From: Aradus depressus
Lineage: Eukaryota > Arthropoda > Insecta > Hemiptera > Aradidae
Length of the DNA: 64,000 nucleotides
Direction of reading: 5' to 3'
Assembly: GCA_963662175.1 (NCBI GenBank)
Contig: OY759215.1
Span: 17,721,079 to 17,785,078, forward strand
The notes below the pieces were generated by a model that made no database searches, was not told the DNA's origin, and saw only the letters and a list, made by a program, of their open reading frames with translations. How positions within the stretch are numbered: the stretch's first letter is position 1; each line of letters starts with the position of its first letter. Below are positions 54,555 to 64,000 of this stretch, piece after piece. The position numbers were made by a program, and so were the translations under genes.

Positions 54555-55884
54555 AGGAATTGTTGAGGAATTTTGTGAAAAATTGTGTGATAAAGTTCTT
54601 GATGTGTGAGATAAAAGGTGCAATAATTTTAGGGATGATTTCAGATAGAATGGATGTGAGCGAAGAGAGGGGGTCCTGTTGTGAGGCTGCGCTGGGTGGC
54701 GGGGCTCGGCGAGGTAGGGGCTGGGATGGAAGGTCGCCTCTGGAGCTGGTAAGAACCTCGGCATAAGAGACAGGGGGCTGTCCCTGGTAGTTTTTCACGG
54801 GTTTATTGTGAAACTGCGTTGTACGCTTAGAGTCTTGGATTTTTGCCAAATAGCGACATTGGCTATAGTTGGCGGTATGGTTCTCACTGCAGTTGGCACA
54901 TTTTGCAGCAGCCGATACAGCCTCAGGGTAATTGACTGTCTTATGTCCTCCTGCGCATTTCAAACATTTAGGGTCGAGGTGGCAAAAATGTTTAGTATGC
55001 CCATAGAGCTGACAATTGTGACATTGGGGGATCCTTTGAGACTTTCTCCTCGGTTCTACTGAAACAATGCTATAGTGGAGGTTGGTTAATTTAAAAATAT
55101 TTTTTCCTGATGGGGTGTTATCTAATTCGACTGCACAAAGTGGGGTTGGATTTTTCTCTCTGTTAAGCAGCCTAGTCACTTTGAGAACGGGAAAGTTAGG
55201 TGTGAGTTCTGTCAGGATTTCTTCGTCAGTGAGTGAGTAGGGGACGCCTCTAATAACTACGGAGAGCTTTTTTTCGTCTGGGTTTAAAAAAGTGAAATAT
55301 TTTACGTTTGTCGTGTCATAGAATTTTGTTAATTTTCTGTAGTCGTCTATGTTAGTAAGTTGGATTTTAACTTTCTGTCGGCATTGTTGAGTGGTGAATG
55401 TTGAAGTAGCGACTTCCTGTATATCTTTAATTATCTGCTGGTAGTTTTCCGCGTCGCAGAGGAAAATTGGAGGTATTTTGATTTTGGGTGCAGGATTTAA
55501 GTTTAGTTGGTTATTGTCGGCAGGGAGAGTGTCCAAGGGTGCGTAACGGTTTTGAGTGGTTATGGGGATGGTGGTTAGTCTGTATCTGTTGTGGAGAGTG
55601 GCTGTGGCTGTGATAGGTGCTGTGTTGCGTATAGTGGCGGTGCCATGTGTGTGGATGTCGGTCTCCATCGAGGCCGGGCTCGGCACTCTTCCTGATTTGG
55701 ATACTACTATTGTAAAGGGCTCACCTTCGGTCTCCTCTCCACAAAGGGATGCACATTCGTCCGCCCAAGATTGTTTCAGGATAGCTGGAATTGAGTTTAA
55801 TGATTGTGGGCTTCCTCTGTCCTTCTCCATCGTGGTTTTCATTCTTGTTCGTAAGGACGGCTTTAGTTTTGCATTTTGAGTCAT
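54541..55884 (-). CDS. Jockey ORF1 (gag-like, PRE/C2HC and CCHC domains), intact
   Basis: 447 aa, ATG 55884 (MTQNAKLKPSLRTRMKTTME). The N-terminus is low-complexity and T/N/P-rich. Residues about 150-270 form the PRE_C2HC-type domain of Jockey gags (KIPPIFLCDAENYQQIIKDI, KVKIQLTNIDDYRKLTKFYD, SVVIRGVPYSLTDEEILTEL). Knuckles: CHNCQLYGHTKHFC (about residue 289), then CLKCAGGHKTVNYP with the last ligand replaced by P or Y, and CANCSENHTANYSQC. The C-terminus is P/S-rich with a hydrophobic end (PFISHIKNFITQFF). The stop TAG (54541) overlaps ORF2. The protein would bind element RNA and target it. Confidence 0.9.
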   Translation of the reverse strand: MTQNAKLKPSLRTRMKTTMEKDRGSPQSLNSIPAILKQSWADECASLCGEETEGEPFTIVVSKSGRVPSPASMETDIHTHGTATIRNTAPITATATLHNRYRLTTIPITTQNRYAPLDTLPADNNQLNLNPAPKIKIPPIFLCDAENYQQIIKDIQEVATSTFTTQQCRQKVKIQLTNIDDYRKLTKFYDTTNVKYFTFLNPDEKKLSVVIRGVPYSLTDEEILTELTPNFPVLKVTRLLNREKNPTPLCAVELDNTPSGKNIFKLTNLHYSIVSVEPRRKSQRIPQCHNCQLYGHTKHFCHLDPKCLKCAGGHKTVNYPEAVSAAAKCANCSENHTANYSQCRYLAKIQDSKRTTQFHNKPVKNYQGQPPVSYAEVLTSSRGDLPSQPLPRRAPPPSAASQQDPLSSLTSILSEIIPKIIAPFISHIKNFITQFFTKFLNNSYDQP

Positions 55885-55998
55885 GAAAAAACTGTTAAAA
55901 AGTATTTAAAATTACTTTAAAATGAATATTTTTAAGAGCATGAATTTGGGTTATGTTTTTGTTTGAAGCCCGAACAGCTGATCTCTTATAATATACAT

Positions 55999-56589
55999 AC
56001 AATTTATATAAAATTATTAATCCATTTGACCACTGTAAAATAACAGATGATCCAAACCGAAAAAAGAAATCATAGTTCGTGTCCAAGTGTCGATGTGTAA
56101 ATGACGAACATTTTTAACAAAAAGAAACATTTGTAAAATATTGTAAATAATGTCAACATAATATTCATTCTGTGAATAAAATATGTTTCTTTGAACACGC
56201 CTTTATACTTATCGTATAAATGTCAAATATTAATAATAATTGTACAAAAAGCCAAAAAAAAAAAATAATAAAAAAAAATAATAATAATTTACTTTGCATA
56301 TGTTCCGAGAGTTGATCGAGTTGATCTGCATAAGTAGGAGCTGTAACAAACAATAAAGAGGATGAACAAAGGTAAAGCACATCAAGTGCTCCTTTACTGT
56401 TGGGGCAAGTTTCAAAAATGTGCTCGCGTTCGAGCCGCGTCGAACATGAATCTGGTTTACATAGTAGTAGGGGGCGTTTTTATTTGTGAACCCCCTCTCC
56501 TCTATGACGACACCTCCTCCCATCCCCCACCCCTCGCCTACTACGCCCGCCCCTTTCATTTCATTTTTTTTTATTTTTAAATCTATAAT
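55999..56589. other. AT-rich intergenic stretch
   Basis: No recognised gene. Open frames on the minus strand (56165-56607) run through A/T homopolymers and lack motifs. This interval once joined 51710 directly, before the Jockey insertion. Confidence 0.4.
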
Positions 56590-56839
56590 TGAGGGGGTTA
56601 GAAGCAAAGGGATGTAAGTGACAATTCGGCTGAAATTGAGATATATGTGTTAACTTCTTCCTTGACACCTACCCTGACTGGCTAATGATCAGAACGATTG
56701 TTAGTACGTACCAGTAATGCTGTTACAAGTGGAAAATACCTGGGTAATACGTGAATTTACGATGTTACTATAACTTTGATGGTAATTATCTCGAAATGAC
56801 ATTTTTGTCACTTACATCCCTTTGCTTCTAACCCCCTCA
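56590..56839. mobile_element. MITE-like element, 250 bp with 34-bp inverted repeats
   Basis: TGAGGGGGTTAGAAGCAAAG (start of the 34-bp left repeat, 56590-56623) is the exact reverse complement of the end (56806-56839). The interior has no open frame. Size and perfect inverted repeats fit a small non-autonomous DNA transposon. No clear target duplication was seen, so the superfamily is undetermined. Confidence 0.8.
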
Positions 56840-56936
56840 CTCAATTGTTCTAATTCACCCACTATCGCTCCCAAAAGTCGAATTAATAACTTTACTTGGA
56901 TAATTTTGAGGTTAGAAAAATAAATAAATTCAAGTT

Positions 56937-57010
56937 CCTGACGCACGGGATTCGAACTGAGGTGCATTGACACGAGAGTCAGGCGTCTTGCCCACTAAGC
57001 CACACCTGGT
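56937..57010 (-). other. tRNA-like SINE head or tRNA pseudogene
   Basis: The minus strand reads GTGTGGCTTAGTGGGCAAGA (box A-like, TGGCTTAGTGGG), then a TGAC/GTCA stem with a short loop, then CAGTTCGAATCCCGTG (box B, one mismatch from GGTTCGAATCC). Spacing of the two boxes is right for RNA polymerase III. The stems do not form a clean cloverleaf, so a functional tRNA is unlikely. Confidence 0.55.
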
Positions 57011-59413
57011 CTTGCTAGTCGTCTCTTTGAAGGCATAGAAGAGTAAGGCTTGATAGCTTTCCCCTAAGCTATGTATGTTATTCATTTAATATTTATATTT
57101 TATTTCCTAAAATAAGTTTGCATCTCTTCAGACTAACTTTTAACATTTCAGAGGCAACGTCCCTTAATTTTAACATGTGCGATAAGAAGTTTTCCCTCTC
57201 AACTTTTACTTCCACACTCAAATTTTCCACTCACTCCCATTTGTACTTCCCCAACTAAATTTTTCTTCCCCACTTGAATTTTTACCCCCTCCTTTCCCAC
57301 CCAAAACAAATAACTCGGTCGATATGTTTTATCTTGTCCGAGCTCCAATGACTCGCCACCACATGACCCATCTAACAGCGGTAAATTTCACTTTTTCTAG
57401 AGCTTCAAAATTCTTGACTCACTCGGTCTAAAAAAAAATATCTTCAGCTAGATGGAGTAAAACATATACTCATAGACATTCTAACTACCTGCCTCCATGA
57501 GGATGAGCCCTTACACCGAGGACATTCATTGAAGTTGTACGCCCCCACTCAAAAAAATATATATATAGGGTATCTGATCACTTATCCGATCTTTTACATA
57601 TCCAACCTCCACAAATTATAAAAATTGACCAATATGTTTCTTATCCTCGGGAATAAAGAAATAATAATTAAACATTAGTCTGAATTTTGTTTATTCATTA
57701 TTAACAATTCACAACTTCAGACTATTTCCCGATTTAAGGAAACGAAAACCATCTACTTGAATGGGGTGTAACATATATTCTGTTGAGTGACAATATTTAC
57801 TGTAATATAAACAAGCCCGTTGCCAAGGCAACGGATTTAGAAGCCACTATACATTTATTTTAAACCGAATTTAGAAGACGAAATCAAAGTAAAAGAAGAA
57901 AGAAAATTGAGAAAGAAGAAAAGAAAATGGAAATCTGAAGAACAAAACAAGTTTAAAAAGAAATAAAATACAGTAAAAGTAAAGAAAAGGTAGCTTTAGG
58001 CCTAACCTTACAGTTATCAACAAACATTTTAAATAATAATTACAAGACTTCAAAAGGAAACTAAATTTTCAGAAGGGATTAATTTAGCACCCAGAAACAA
58101 AATGAAACAGCTAAAAGAAGAAGGAATGAAGAAAATTTCAGGAAGTTATAAGCAAAATTAAGAAAAGGTCAATAATTAAAAAACGAGTCGGTAGAAAGTT
58201 GTGAAAATTTTTAGGAAAAGACAGTTAATTATTAAGAAAAGATTAAAGAAGAAAAAGAAGAGAAAAACTGCCCACATCAGAAAGAAAAGCCAGTAGTAAA
58301 TTTTGAAGAAACGGTCAGTTCTAAAATACATCGAATCAACTAGGCCGGATCCCATCTGAAATAATACAAGTGATCCGAAAGTGTATACCACAAACTTTAA
58401 ACACTGTTTTCGAGAAATGAAGAAGGAAAAATTAAAAAGAAAAGTTACAGAAAATTAAGATGACAATTTAGAAAAGAGAAGAAACGGAAGAAAGGAGAGA
58501 AAACACCAAAAAATATTAATATTTAGAAGTAAAACAAGAGACAACAGAAAAAAGAAACTCGAATTTGCTACCCATAATTCCGTGCGGAGGCAGTTTAGTC
58601 AGTCTGTGTTGAGTTCTGGTAGAGGTGGAACCGTTGAAAGACTGGTCTCTGTTTTTTTTGTTAAAATATGTGAAAAGTAGTGAGTAAACAATTAAAAGTG
58701 AGTAAAAGTGACCGGTAAAAGATTGAAGGGATGTGGAGAGAGTGTGGACTCCAGTTTTTATGTTAAAAAGTAAAATTTATTGTATATATGTTTCAAGTGT
58801 GACGTCACCAAGGTATGATCCATTTTTTTGTACATATAATTTCTAAGATGGCCATTTTTAATTTCAAAATTCATAATAGTTTTATTAAAGTTATGTTGTT
58901 TGTAAATATGTTTTAATTTTCTTTTAACTCCCCATATCTCTCTCAATGAAATTCACATCTCAAAACTCATAGGCCTTGCGAATCAACACCTTTGAGATAA
59001 GCGCCAATCGTTATCGGGACATAATATTTAATAATCTTAATTTTCAGAATCACACCGGGAGACTTTTGGATTTTTGGATTGGTGCAAGTAACGTAGTTTG
59101 AAAATTTTACAGAGTTATTTATAACATATGTTTTTCATTTTTTTAAGAGCTTCACTCAACCATAAGGTAAATTATTTATTTTTGAAATTATAGATTTAAT
59201 TAACTTAAATTTTTTTTATTATTCAAAATTTTATTCATTTTTTTTAATTTATTGTGAAAGGCATCAAATCAATATACTTAATTAAACCTAGCATTACAAA
59301 TGATAAATACAATACCAGAAATAAAATGAAAATATCCTTCCTCGCAGAAAATAAAGACAAGCTTCATGAACCTAGAACATGTCCAGTCTGTTGGATATTT
59401 TTATGTTCCTTAC
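57011..59413. other. Intergenic or intronic, no gene recognised
   Basis: 57180-57300 is pyrimidine-rich with repeated TTTTACTTCC/TACTTCCCCA phrases that resemble, in reverse complement, the repeats inside the 15.9-kb element near 35470-36250. The rest is AT-rich. If the minus-strand exon at 59414-59474 is real, its downstream intron lies here. No convincing third exon was found. Confidence 0.4.
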
Positions 59414-59474
59414 CTTTCATTTTGTGATCTGATGATACTTCGTAATCAATGCGGGCTGGCTGACCTACTTGGAC
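59414..59474 (-). CDS. Probable internal exon (exon 2) of a secreted-protein gene
   Basis: 61 bp on the minus strand, bounded by a clean acceptor (ATTATTTTTAG) and donor (GTAAGG). It encodes VQVGQPARIDYEVSSDHKMK plus one base (phase 1). The exon-1 donor at 60636 is phase 0, and this exon opens without stops in that phase. Joining them gives a signal peptide followed by a polar start of the mature chain. No family recognised. The supporting evidence is splice-site quality and phase only. Confidence 0.5.
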
Positions 59475-59561
59475 CTAAAAATAATTAAAATAATTTCATT
59501 TTTAGATTCTTATACCTTCAGTATAACATTCTTATTACCTTCATACATATACTTTTTTAGT

Positions 59562-59722
59562 GGTACCTGACTGCCTTCTGAGCTCAAGAACGTGGGTTCG
59601 AAACCCGACCGAGGCCCTTAGTTTATTTTACCTGGAAGGTAAAATAAACTTAAGCACGCCGTCCTTCGGATGGGACGTTAAGCGATGGTCCCGAGCCTGT
59701 ACGATGTCAGGTACTCGTACTT
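59562..59722 (+). repeat. SINE copy, plus strand, lacking the box A end
   Basis: CTTCTGAGCTCAAGAACGTG and GGGTTCGAAACCC (box B) are followed by GAGGCCCTTAGTTTATTTTA, AAGCACGCCGTCCTTCGGAT and GATGTCAGGTACTCG. It corresponds to the head and middle of the minus-strand copy at 61390-61200. It lies inside the putative intron. Confidence 0.75.
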
Positions 59723-59744
59723 TTTTTATTACATTATACATTCC

Positions 59745-60540
59745 TATACTTTCAGTATAACGAAGCATTGCAATTTTGGGAAAATCTGAGATCGAGTTTA
59801 CATCGAGACTTCACGTTTCAAGGTACCCTGAACACGATTTGACCATTTCATAGATAAAACTTCTCTTCTGGGGCCATGGATGTTGCGTCATAACTCCGGT
59901 AGCATAGCTCGCCCCAGTGGTGCCAAAATAAAAAAGGGCCCCCTCGCCCTCTAACAACCTAAAAGGAGAAATTTCTGTAAGGGTTGGCATAAAAAAAAAG
60001 TTAACGTTTATCTATGTGATTGGAACGTCTATCGTGAGTGTCTATTTCAGAGATGATTGTAGCTGTGTACTCGAAATTTAAGAAGAGGTCACTTGTCCTA
60101 ACATAGATCTTATTAGAGTTTTGCCAAAATCGGTCGAAAAATTAGATCACTTTTCTTTGGAACCTAGGTAAAAGAGTTGTGGAGAAAACTGAAATGTTTC
60201 AGGGAAAACGTGAAAAGGCACATTTTATGTTCCATACATTTTTACTTTCTTATACTTAAAGTGCACGGAAGTATTGTAATCGTGCGAGAATCCGAGATCG
60301 AGGTTTCAACTGATGTTCACGTTTCAAGGTCCCCGAATATGTTTTGACCAATTTCGCGATGATATCTGTCTGTGTATATGTGATTGAAAAGTTGTGAGCT
60401 CTTTACCGCAATAACGATTGTAGCCATGAATTTGATTTTTGAAATGAAGGAGTCACTTGTGCTAACTTAGATCTGATTAGATTTTTGCCGAAATCGGACG
60501 TCAATTGAGACCACTTTACTTTAGGGCCTAAGTACAGTAT
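59745..60540 (+). repeat. Diverged tandem duplication in the putative intron
   Basis: Two units share order and wording. TCTGAGATCGAGTTTACATC and TTCACGTTTCAAGGTACCCT (59785-59830) pair with TCCGAGATCGAGGTTTCAAC and TTCACGTTTCAAGGTCCCCG (60290-60345). GTCACTTGTCCTAACATAGA (60090) pairs with GTCACTTGTGCTAACTTAGA (60450). Period about 360-500 bp. Probably an old non-coding transposable element. Confidence 0.6.
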
Positions 60541-60636
60541 ACATATAACGCTCATGTTTATGTTACTTTTTTTCTCCCAGTCGTTATTAATATAGTCAAA
60601 ACCCAATTTAGTTGTCAATGATTATGGTATACTTAC

Positions 60637-60693
60637 ATAGGCCAGGAGACAGAGACAGAGGCCGAGTTTGGCGATGAGAGAGGAGAGAGCCAT
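60637..60693 (-). CDS. Probable first coding exon with signal peptide
   Basis: ATG at 60693. The exon encodes MALSSLIAKLGLCLCLLAY and ends exactly at a strong donor (GTAAGTATAC). The 19 residues have a short N-region, one lysine and a leucine-rich hydrophobic core, as in a signal peptide. A TATA box lies about 45 bp upstream of the ATG with an initiator-like CCAGTC between. Together these are the best evidence for a host gene in the window, directed to the secretory pathway. The mature protein is unknown; exon 2 is probably 59414-59474. Confidence 0.6.
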
Positions 60694-60703
60694 GGTGAGG
60701 TGA

Positions 60704-60740
60704 GTGAGACTGGGGTGAGGCTGGTCTCTGTATTATAGCC
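60704..60740 (-). promoter_or_regulatory. Core promoter (TATA and initiator) of the secreted-protein gene
   Basis: The minus strand reads GCCGGCTATAATACAGAGAC (TATAATA about 60738-60732). About 28 bases later comes CCCCAGTCTC (A near 60710), close to the arthropod initiator CAGT. The 5' UTR would be only about 17 bases before ATG 60693. Confidence 0.5.
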
Positions 60741-61064
60741 GGCCCCCTCCCAGCCTCGCCTGCTCCAACCCTCCAATACCACGTCATCTATCTCCGCACC
60801 AATCACACTCTGACAAACAGTTTATGTTGCCGAAACAGTATCAGACCATCATGAATTCAATTTATATCATGTCTACTTTATTTGAACAGTTGTCCATCAG
60901 AAAATGTTCCTCTGGAAATATCTGACTTAACATTTAATCTTTAATTTCAGGTAGGACCGAGTTACGCCGTCTCAATGATTACTTATCCTAACTACGAAAA
61001 ATAGAGAGAGAGATACGAATAAACAGCTGTTGAAAAAAACCTTCGATAGGTTAAAAATGCAAAT

Positions 61065-61390
61065 AAATAGGTTAGGTTTGATGACTCATGCCCGGGCTTT
61101 ACCTACGAGGTAATATCGCCTTCTACCAGAGCGCTCTTTCGTCACTCTGGTGGGCATCAGCCCTACTCTACTGTGGGAGTTCTAAATTTTGCCTACCCTA
61201 AATTTTTATTCACCTAGGGTAGGGGTCTTTAACGAGTACCTGACATCGCTTAACGTCCCATCCGAGAACGGCGTGCTTAAGTTTATTTTACCTCCCAGAT
61301 AAAATAAACTAAGGGCCTCGGACGGGTTACGAACCCACGATCTTGAGCTCAGAAGTCAAGCACGCACACCACTGAGCTACCGGCGCCCTC
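61065..61390 (-). repeat. tRNA-derived SINE, near full-length
   Basis: The minus strand begins GGCGCCGGTAGCTCAGTGGT (box A TAGCTCAGTGG), then GTGGGTTCGTAACCC (box B). A body shared with 50485-50760 and 59562-59722 follows. It ends GCCCGGGCATGAGTCATCAA. Box spacing is right for RNA polymerase III transcription. SINEs move using a partner LINE; which one is not clear here. Its 5' end abuts gypsy pol sequence. Confidence 0.8.
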
Positions 61391-61525
61391 AAAAATGGGA
61401 ATATATAATCTCAATTCCTCTTCAATTTCTGCTTGCCATTTATTTATCAAATACCTGTAAACTTTGCTAACTTCTGGATCCGTTCTGATAGCCATTCGTA
61501 TACGCCGAAGGTCCTCAGCTTATGT
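61391..61525 (-). pseudogene. Ty3/gypsy pol fragment at the edge of the satellite
   Basis: The minus strand in one frame reads EDLRRIRMAIRTDPEVSKVY and RYLINKWQAEIEEELRLYIP. This resembles the gypsy segment between RNase H and the integrase zinc site ('IRxATxxDxxLxxVxxYI...W'). It directly continues the satellite's coding sense, so the array appears to lie at its original place inside a gypsy element. Truncated by the SINE at 61390. Confidence 0.55.
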
Positions 61526-64000
61526 ACACTCGACCATGTTAACATAATCCAGATTTGGGATAGTTCTTTCAACAATAACCGCCGGCAATCGCGATAATGC
61601 ATCAGCCACATTCTTATTGTCCTCAATACACTCGACCATGTTAACATAATCCAGATTTGGGATAGTCTTTCAACAATAACCGCCGGCAATCGCGATAATG
61701 CATCAGCCACATTCTTATTTTCCTCAATACACTCGACCATGTTAACATAATCCAGATTTGGGATAGTCTTTCAACAATAACCGCCGGCAATCGCGATAAT
61801 GCATCAGCCACATTCTTATTGTCCTCAATACACTCGACTATGTTAACATAATCCAGATTTGGTATAGTCTTTCAACAATAACCGCCGGCAATCGCGATAA
61901 TGCATCAGCCACATTCTTATTGTCCTCAATACACTCGACCATGTTAACATAATCCAGATTTGGGATAGTCTTTCAACAATAACCGCCGGCAATCGCGATA
62001 ATGGATCAGCCACATTCTTATTGTCCTCAATACACTCGACCATGTTAACATAATCCAGATTTGGGATAGTCTTTCAACAACAACCGCCGGCAATCGCAAT
62101 AATGCATCAGCCACATTCTTATTGTCCTCAATACACTCGACCATGTTAACATAATCCAGATTTGGGATAGTCTTTCAACAATAACCGCCGGCAATCGCGA
62201 TAATGCATCAGCCACATTCTTATTGTCCTCAATACACTCGACCATGTTAACATAATCCAGATTTGGGATAGTCTTTCAACAATAACCGCCGGCAATCGCG
62301 ATAATGCATCAGCCACATTCTTATTGTCCTCAATACACTCGACCATGTTAACATAATCCAGATTTGGGATAGTTCTTTCAACAATAACCGCCGGCAATCG
62401 CGATAATGCATCAGCCACATTCTTATTGTACTCAATACACTCGACCATGTTAACATAATCAAGATTTGGGATAGTTCATTCAACAATAACCGCCGGCAAT
62501 CGCGATAATGCATCAGCCACATTCTTATTGTCCTCAATACACTCGACCATGTTAACATAATCCAGATTTGGGATAGTCTTTCAACAATAACCGCCGGCAA
62601 TCGCGATAATGCATCAGCCACATTCTTATTGTCCTCAATACACTCGACCATGTTAACATAATCCAGATTTGGGATAGTTCTTTCAACAATAACCGCCGGC
62701 AATCGCGATAATGCATCAGGCACATTCTTATTGTCCTCAATACACTCGACCATGTTAACATAATCCAGATTTGGGATAGTCTTTCAACAATAACCGCCGG
62801 CAATCGCGATAATGCATCAGCCACATTCTTATTGTCCTCAATACACTCGACCATGTTAACATAATCCAGATTTGGGATAGTCTTTCAACAATAACCGCCG
62901 GCAATCGCGATAATGCATCAGCCACATTCTTATTGTCCTCAATACACTCGACCATGTTAACATAATCCAGATTTGGGATAGTTCTTCCAACAATAACCGC
63001 CGGCAATCGCGATAATGCATCAGCCACATTCTTATTGTCCTCAATACACTCGACCATGTTAACATAATCCAGATTTGGGAAAGTCTTTCAACAATAACCG
63101 CCGGCAATCGCGATAATGCATCAGCCACATTCTTATTGTCCTCAATACACTCGACCATGTTAACATAATCCAGATTTGGGATAGTCTTTCAACAATAACC
63201 GCCGGCAATCGCGATAATGCATCAGCCACATTCTTATTGTCCTCAATACACTCGACCATGTTAACATAATCCAGATTTGGGATAGTCTTTCAACAATAAC
63301 CGCCGGCAATCGCGATAATGCATCAGCCACATTCTTATTGTCCTCAATACACTCGACCATGTTAACATAATCCAGATTTGGGATAGTTCTTCCAACAATA
63401 ACCGCCGGCAATCGCGATAATGCCTCAGCCACATTCTTATTGTCTTCAATACACTCGACCCTGTTAACATAATCCAGATTTGAGATAGTCTTTCAACAAT
63501 AACCGCCGGCAATCGCAATAATGCATCAGCCACATTCTTATTGTCCTCAATACACTCGACCATGTTAACATAATCCAGATTTGGGCTAGTTCTTTCAACA
63601 ATAACCGCCGGCAATCGCGATCATGCATCAGCCACATTCTTATTGTCCTCAATACACTCGACCATGTTAACATAATCCAGATTTGGGATAGTTCTTTCAA
63701 CAATAACCGCCGGCAATCGCGATAATGCATCAGCCACATTCTTATTGTCTTCAATACACTCGACCATGTTAACATAATCCAGATTTGGGATAGTCTTCCA
63801 ACAATAACCGCCGGCAATCGCGATAATGCATCAGCCACATTCTTATTGTCCTCAATACACTCGACCATGTTAACATAATCCAGATTTGGGATAGTCTTTC
63901 AACAATAACCGCCGGCAATCGCGATAATGCATCAGCCACATTCTTATTGTCCTCAATACACTCGACCATGTCAACATAATCCAGATTTGGGATAGTCTTT
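61526..64000 (-). repeat. 101/102-bp satellite derived from gypsy pol (about 24 units, continues beyond window)
   Basis: Units begin (plus strand) CACTCGACCATGTTAACATA and contain AACCGCCGGCAATCGCGATA. On the minus strand each reads MVECIEDNKNVADALSRLPA followed by VIVERTIPNLDYVN. NVADALSRLP is the conserved end of Ty3/gypsy RNase H. Units with GTTCTTTC are 102 bp (34 codons, in frame); most have GTCTTTC, are 101 bp and break the frame. Units are about 97-100% alike by eye. The array runs off the end of the window. Confidence 0.95.

Larger units (their letters stand above)
51724..55985 (-). mobile_element. Full-length Jockey-clade LINE, 4262 bp
   Basis: Flanked by the 13-bp duplication TTATAATATACAT (51711-51723 and 55986-55998). 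The minus strand begins GAGATCAGCTGTTCGGGC, carries ORF1 and an overlapping ORF2, and ends CCGGCCCAAATAAATAAATA followed by TTGTAA repeats. ORF1 is intact and ORF2 has one frameshift, so this is the best-preserved LINE in the window. A run of about 28 A (plus strand, 51815-51842) sits between RT and tail. Confidence 0.92.

Noticed and set aside
56937..57010. Functional tRNA gene
   Set aside because: Boxes A and B are present, but the acceptor and anticodon stems do not pair cleanly; SINE head or pseudogene is more likely.
61447..63969. Many overlapping minus-strand frames of 66-168 aa with ADALSRLP repeats
   Set aside because: Translations of the satellite monomer in alternating frames; not a repeat protein, because most units are 101 bp and break the frame.

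Overview
This window looks like repeat-rich intergenic DNA from an arthropod, most likely an insect nuclear genome. The basis is the repertoire of elements: R1-, LOA-, Jockey-, I- and CR1/L2-like LINEs, a BEL/Pao element, Ty3/gypsy elements, a hAT remnant, a tRNA-derived SINE family and a MITE. Spliced-gene signals and AT-rich satellites agree with this. Nothing bacterial, phage or CRISPR-like was found. The species cannot be named from sequence alone. Almost every long open frame belongs to a transposable element and most are broken. Family names rest on motifs read by eye; no database search was possible.

Layout. 1-5500: decayed Jockey and R1-clade LINE pieces on the plus strand. 6764-12726: a gag-only LTR element with 1.1-kb LTRs and a 4-bp target duplication. 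14009-19435: a roughly 203-bp repeat family interrupted by a young, internally deleted BEL/Pao element. 19470-20433: a hAT transposase remnant that contains a 47-bp minisatellite. 20542-49690: one LOA-clade LINE split into four pieces by three separate insertions. These are a 15.9-kb element with 1.2-kb terminal inverted repeats (21582-37499), a Ty3/gypsy element (38665-41772) and an I-clade LINE (42330-48836). Each insertion has a visible target-site duplication.

The 15.9-kb element is the most unusual object. It has AG...CT ends, a 6-bp duplication (TACTAT) and 29-bp repeats near both ends. Inside it carries a Jockey fragment, a nearly intact CR1/L2-like LINE, and a 4.6-kb near-palindrome. 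The palindrome's centre is a 40-bp satellite that reverses orientation, and beside it lies a small gene with a CENP-B/psq-type helix-turn-helix. The ends and size match the Maverick/Polinton pattern, but no Polinton core gene is visible.

49690-64000: SINE copies, a 28-bp minisatellite, a nearly intact Jockey LINE (51724-55985), a MITE, and two probable exons with a TATA-type promoter of a secreted-protein gene on the minus strand, which is the only good host-gene candidate. The window ends in a 101/102-bp satellite whose monomer is a piece of Ty3/gypsy pol. A theme of the window is tandem repeats growing out of transposon coding sequence (the hAT 47-bp and gypsy 102-bp arrays), together with repeated nesting of elements.
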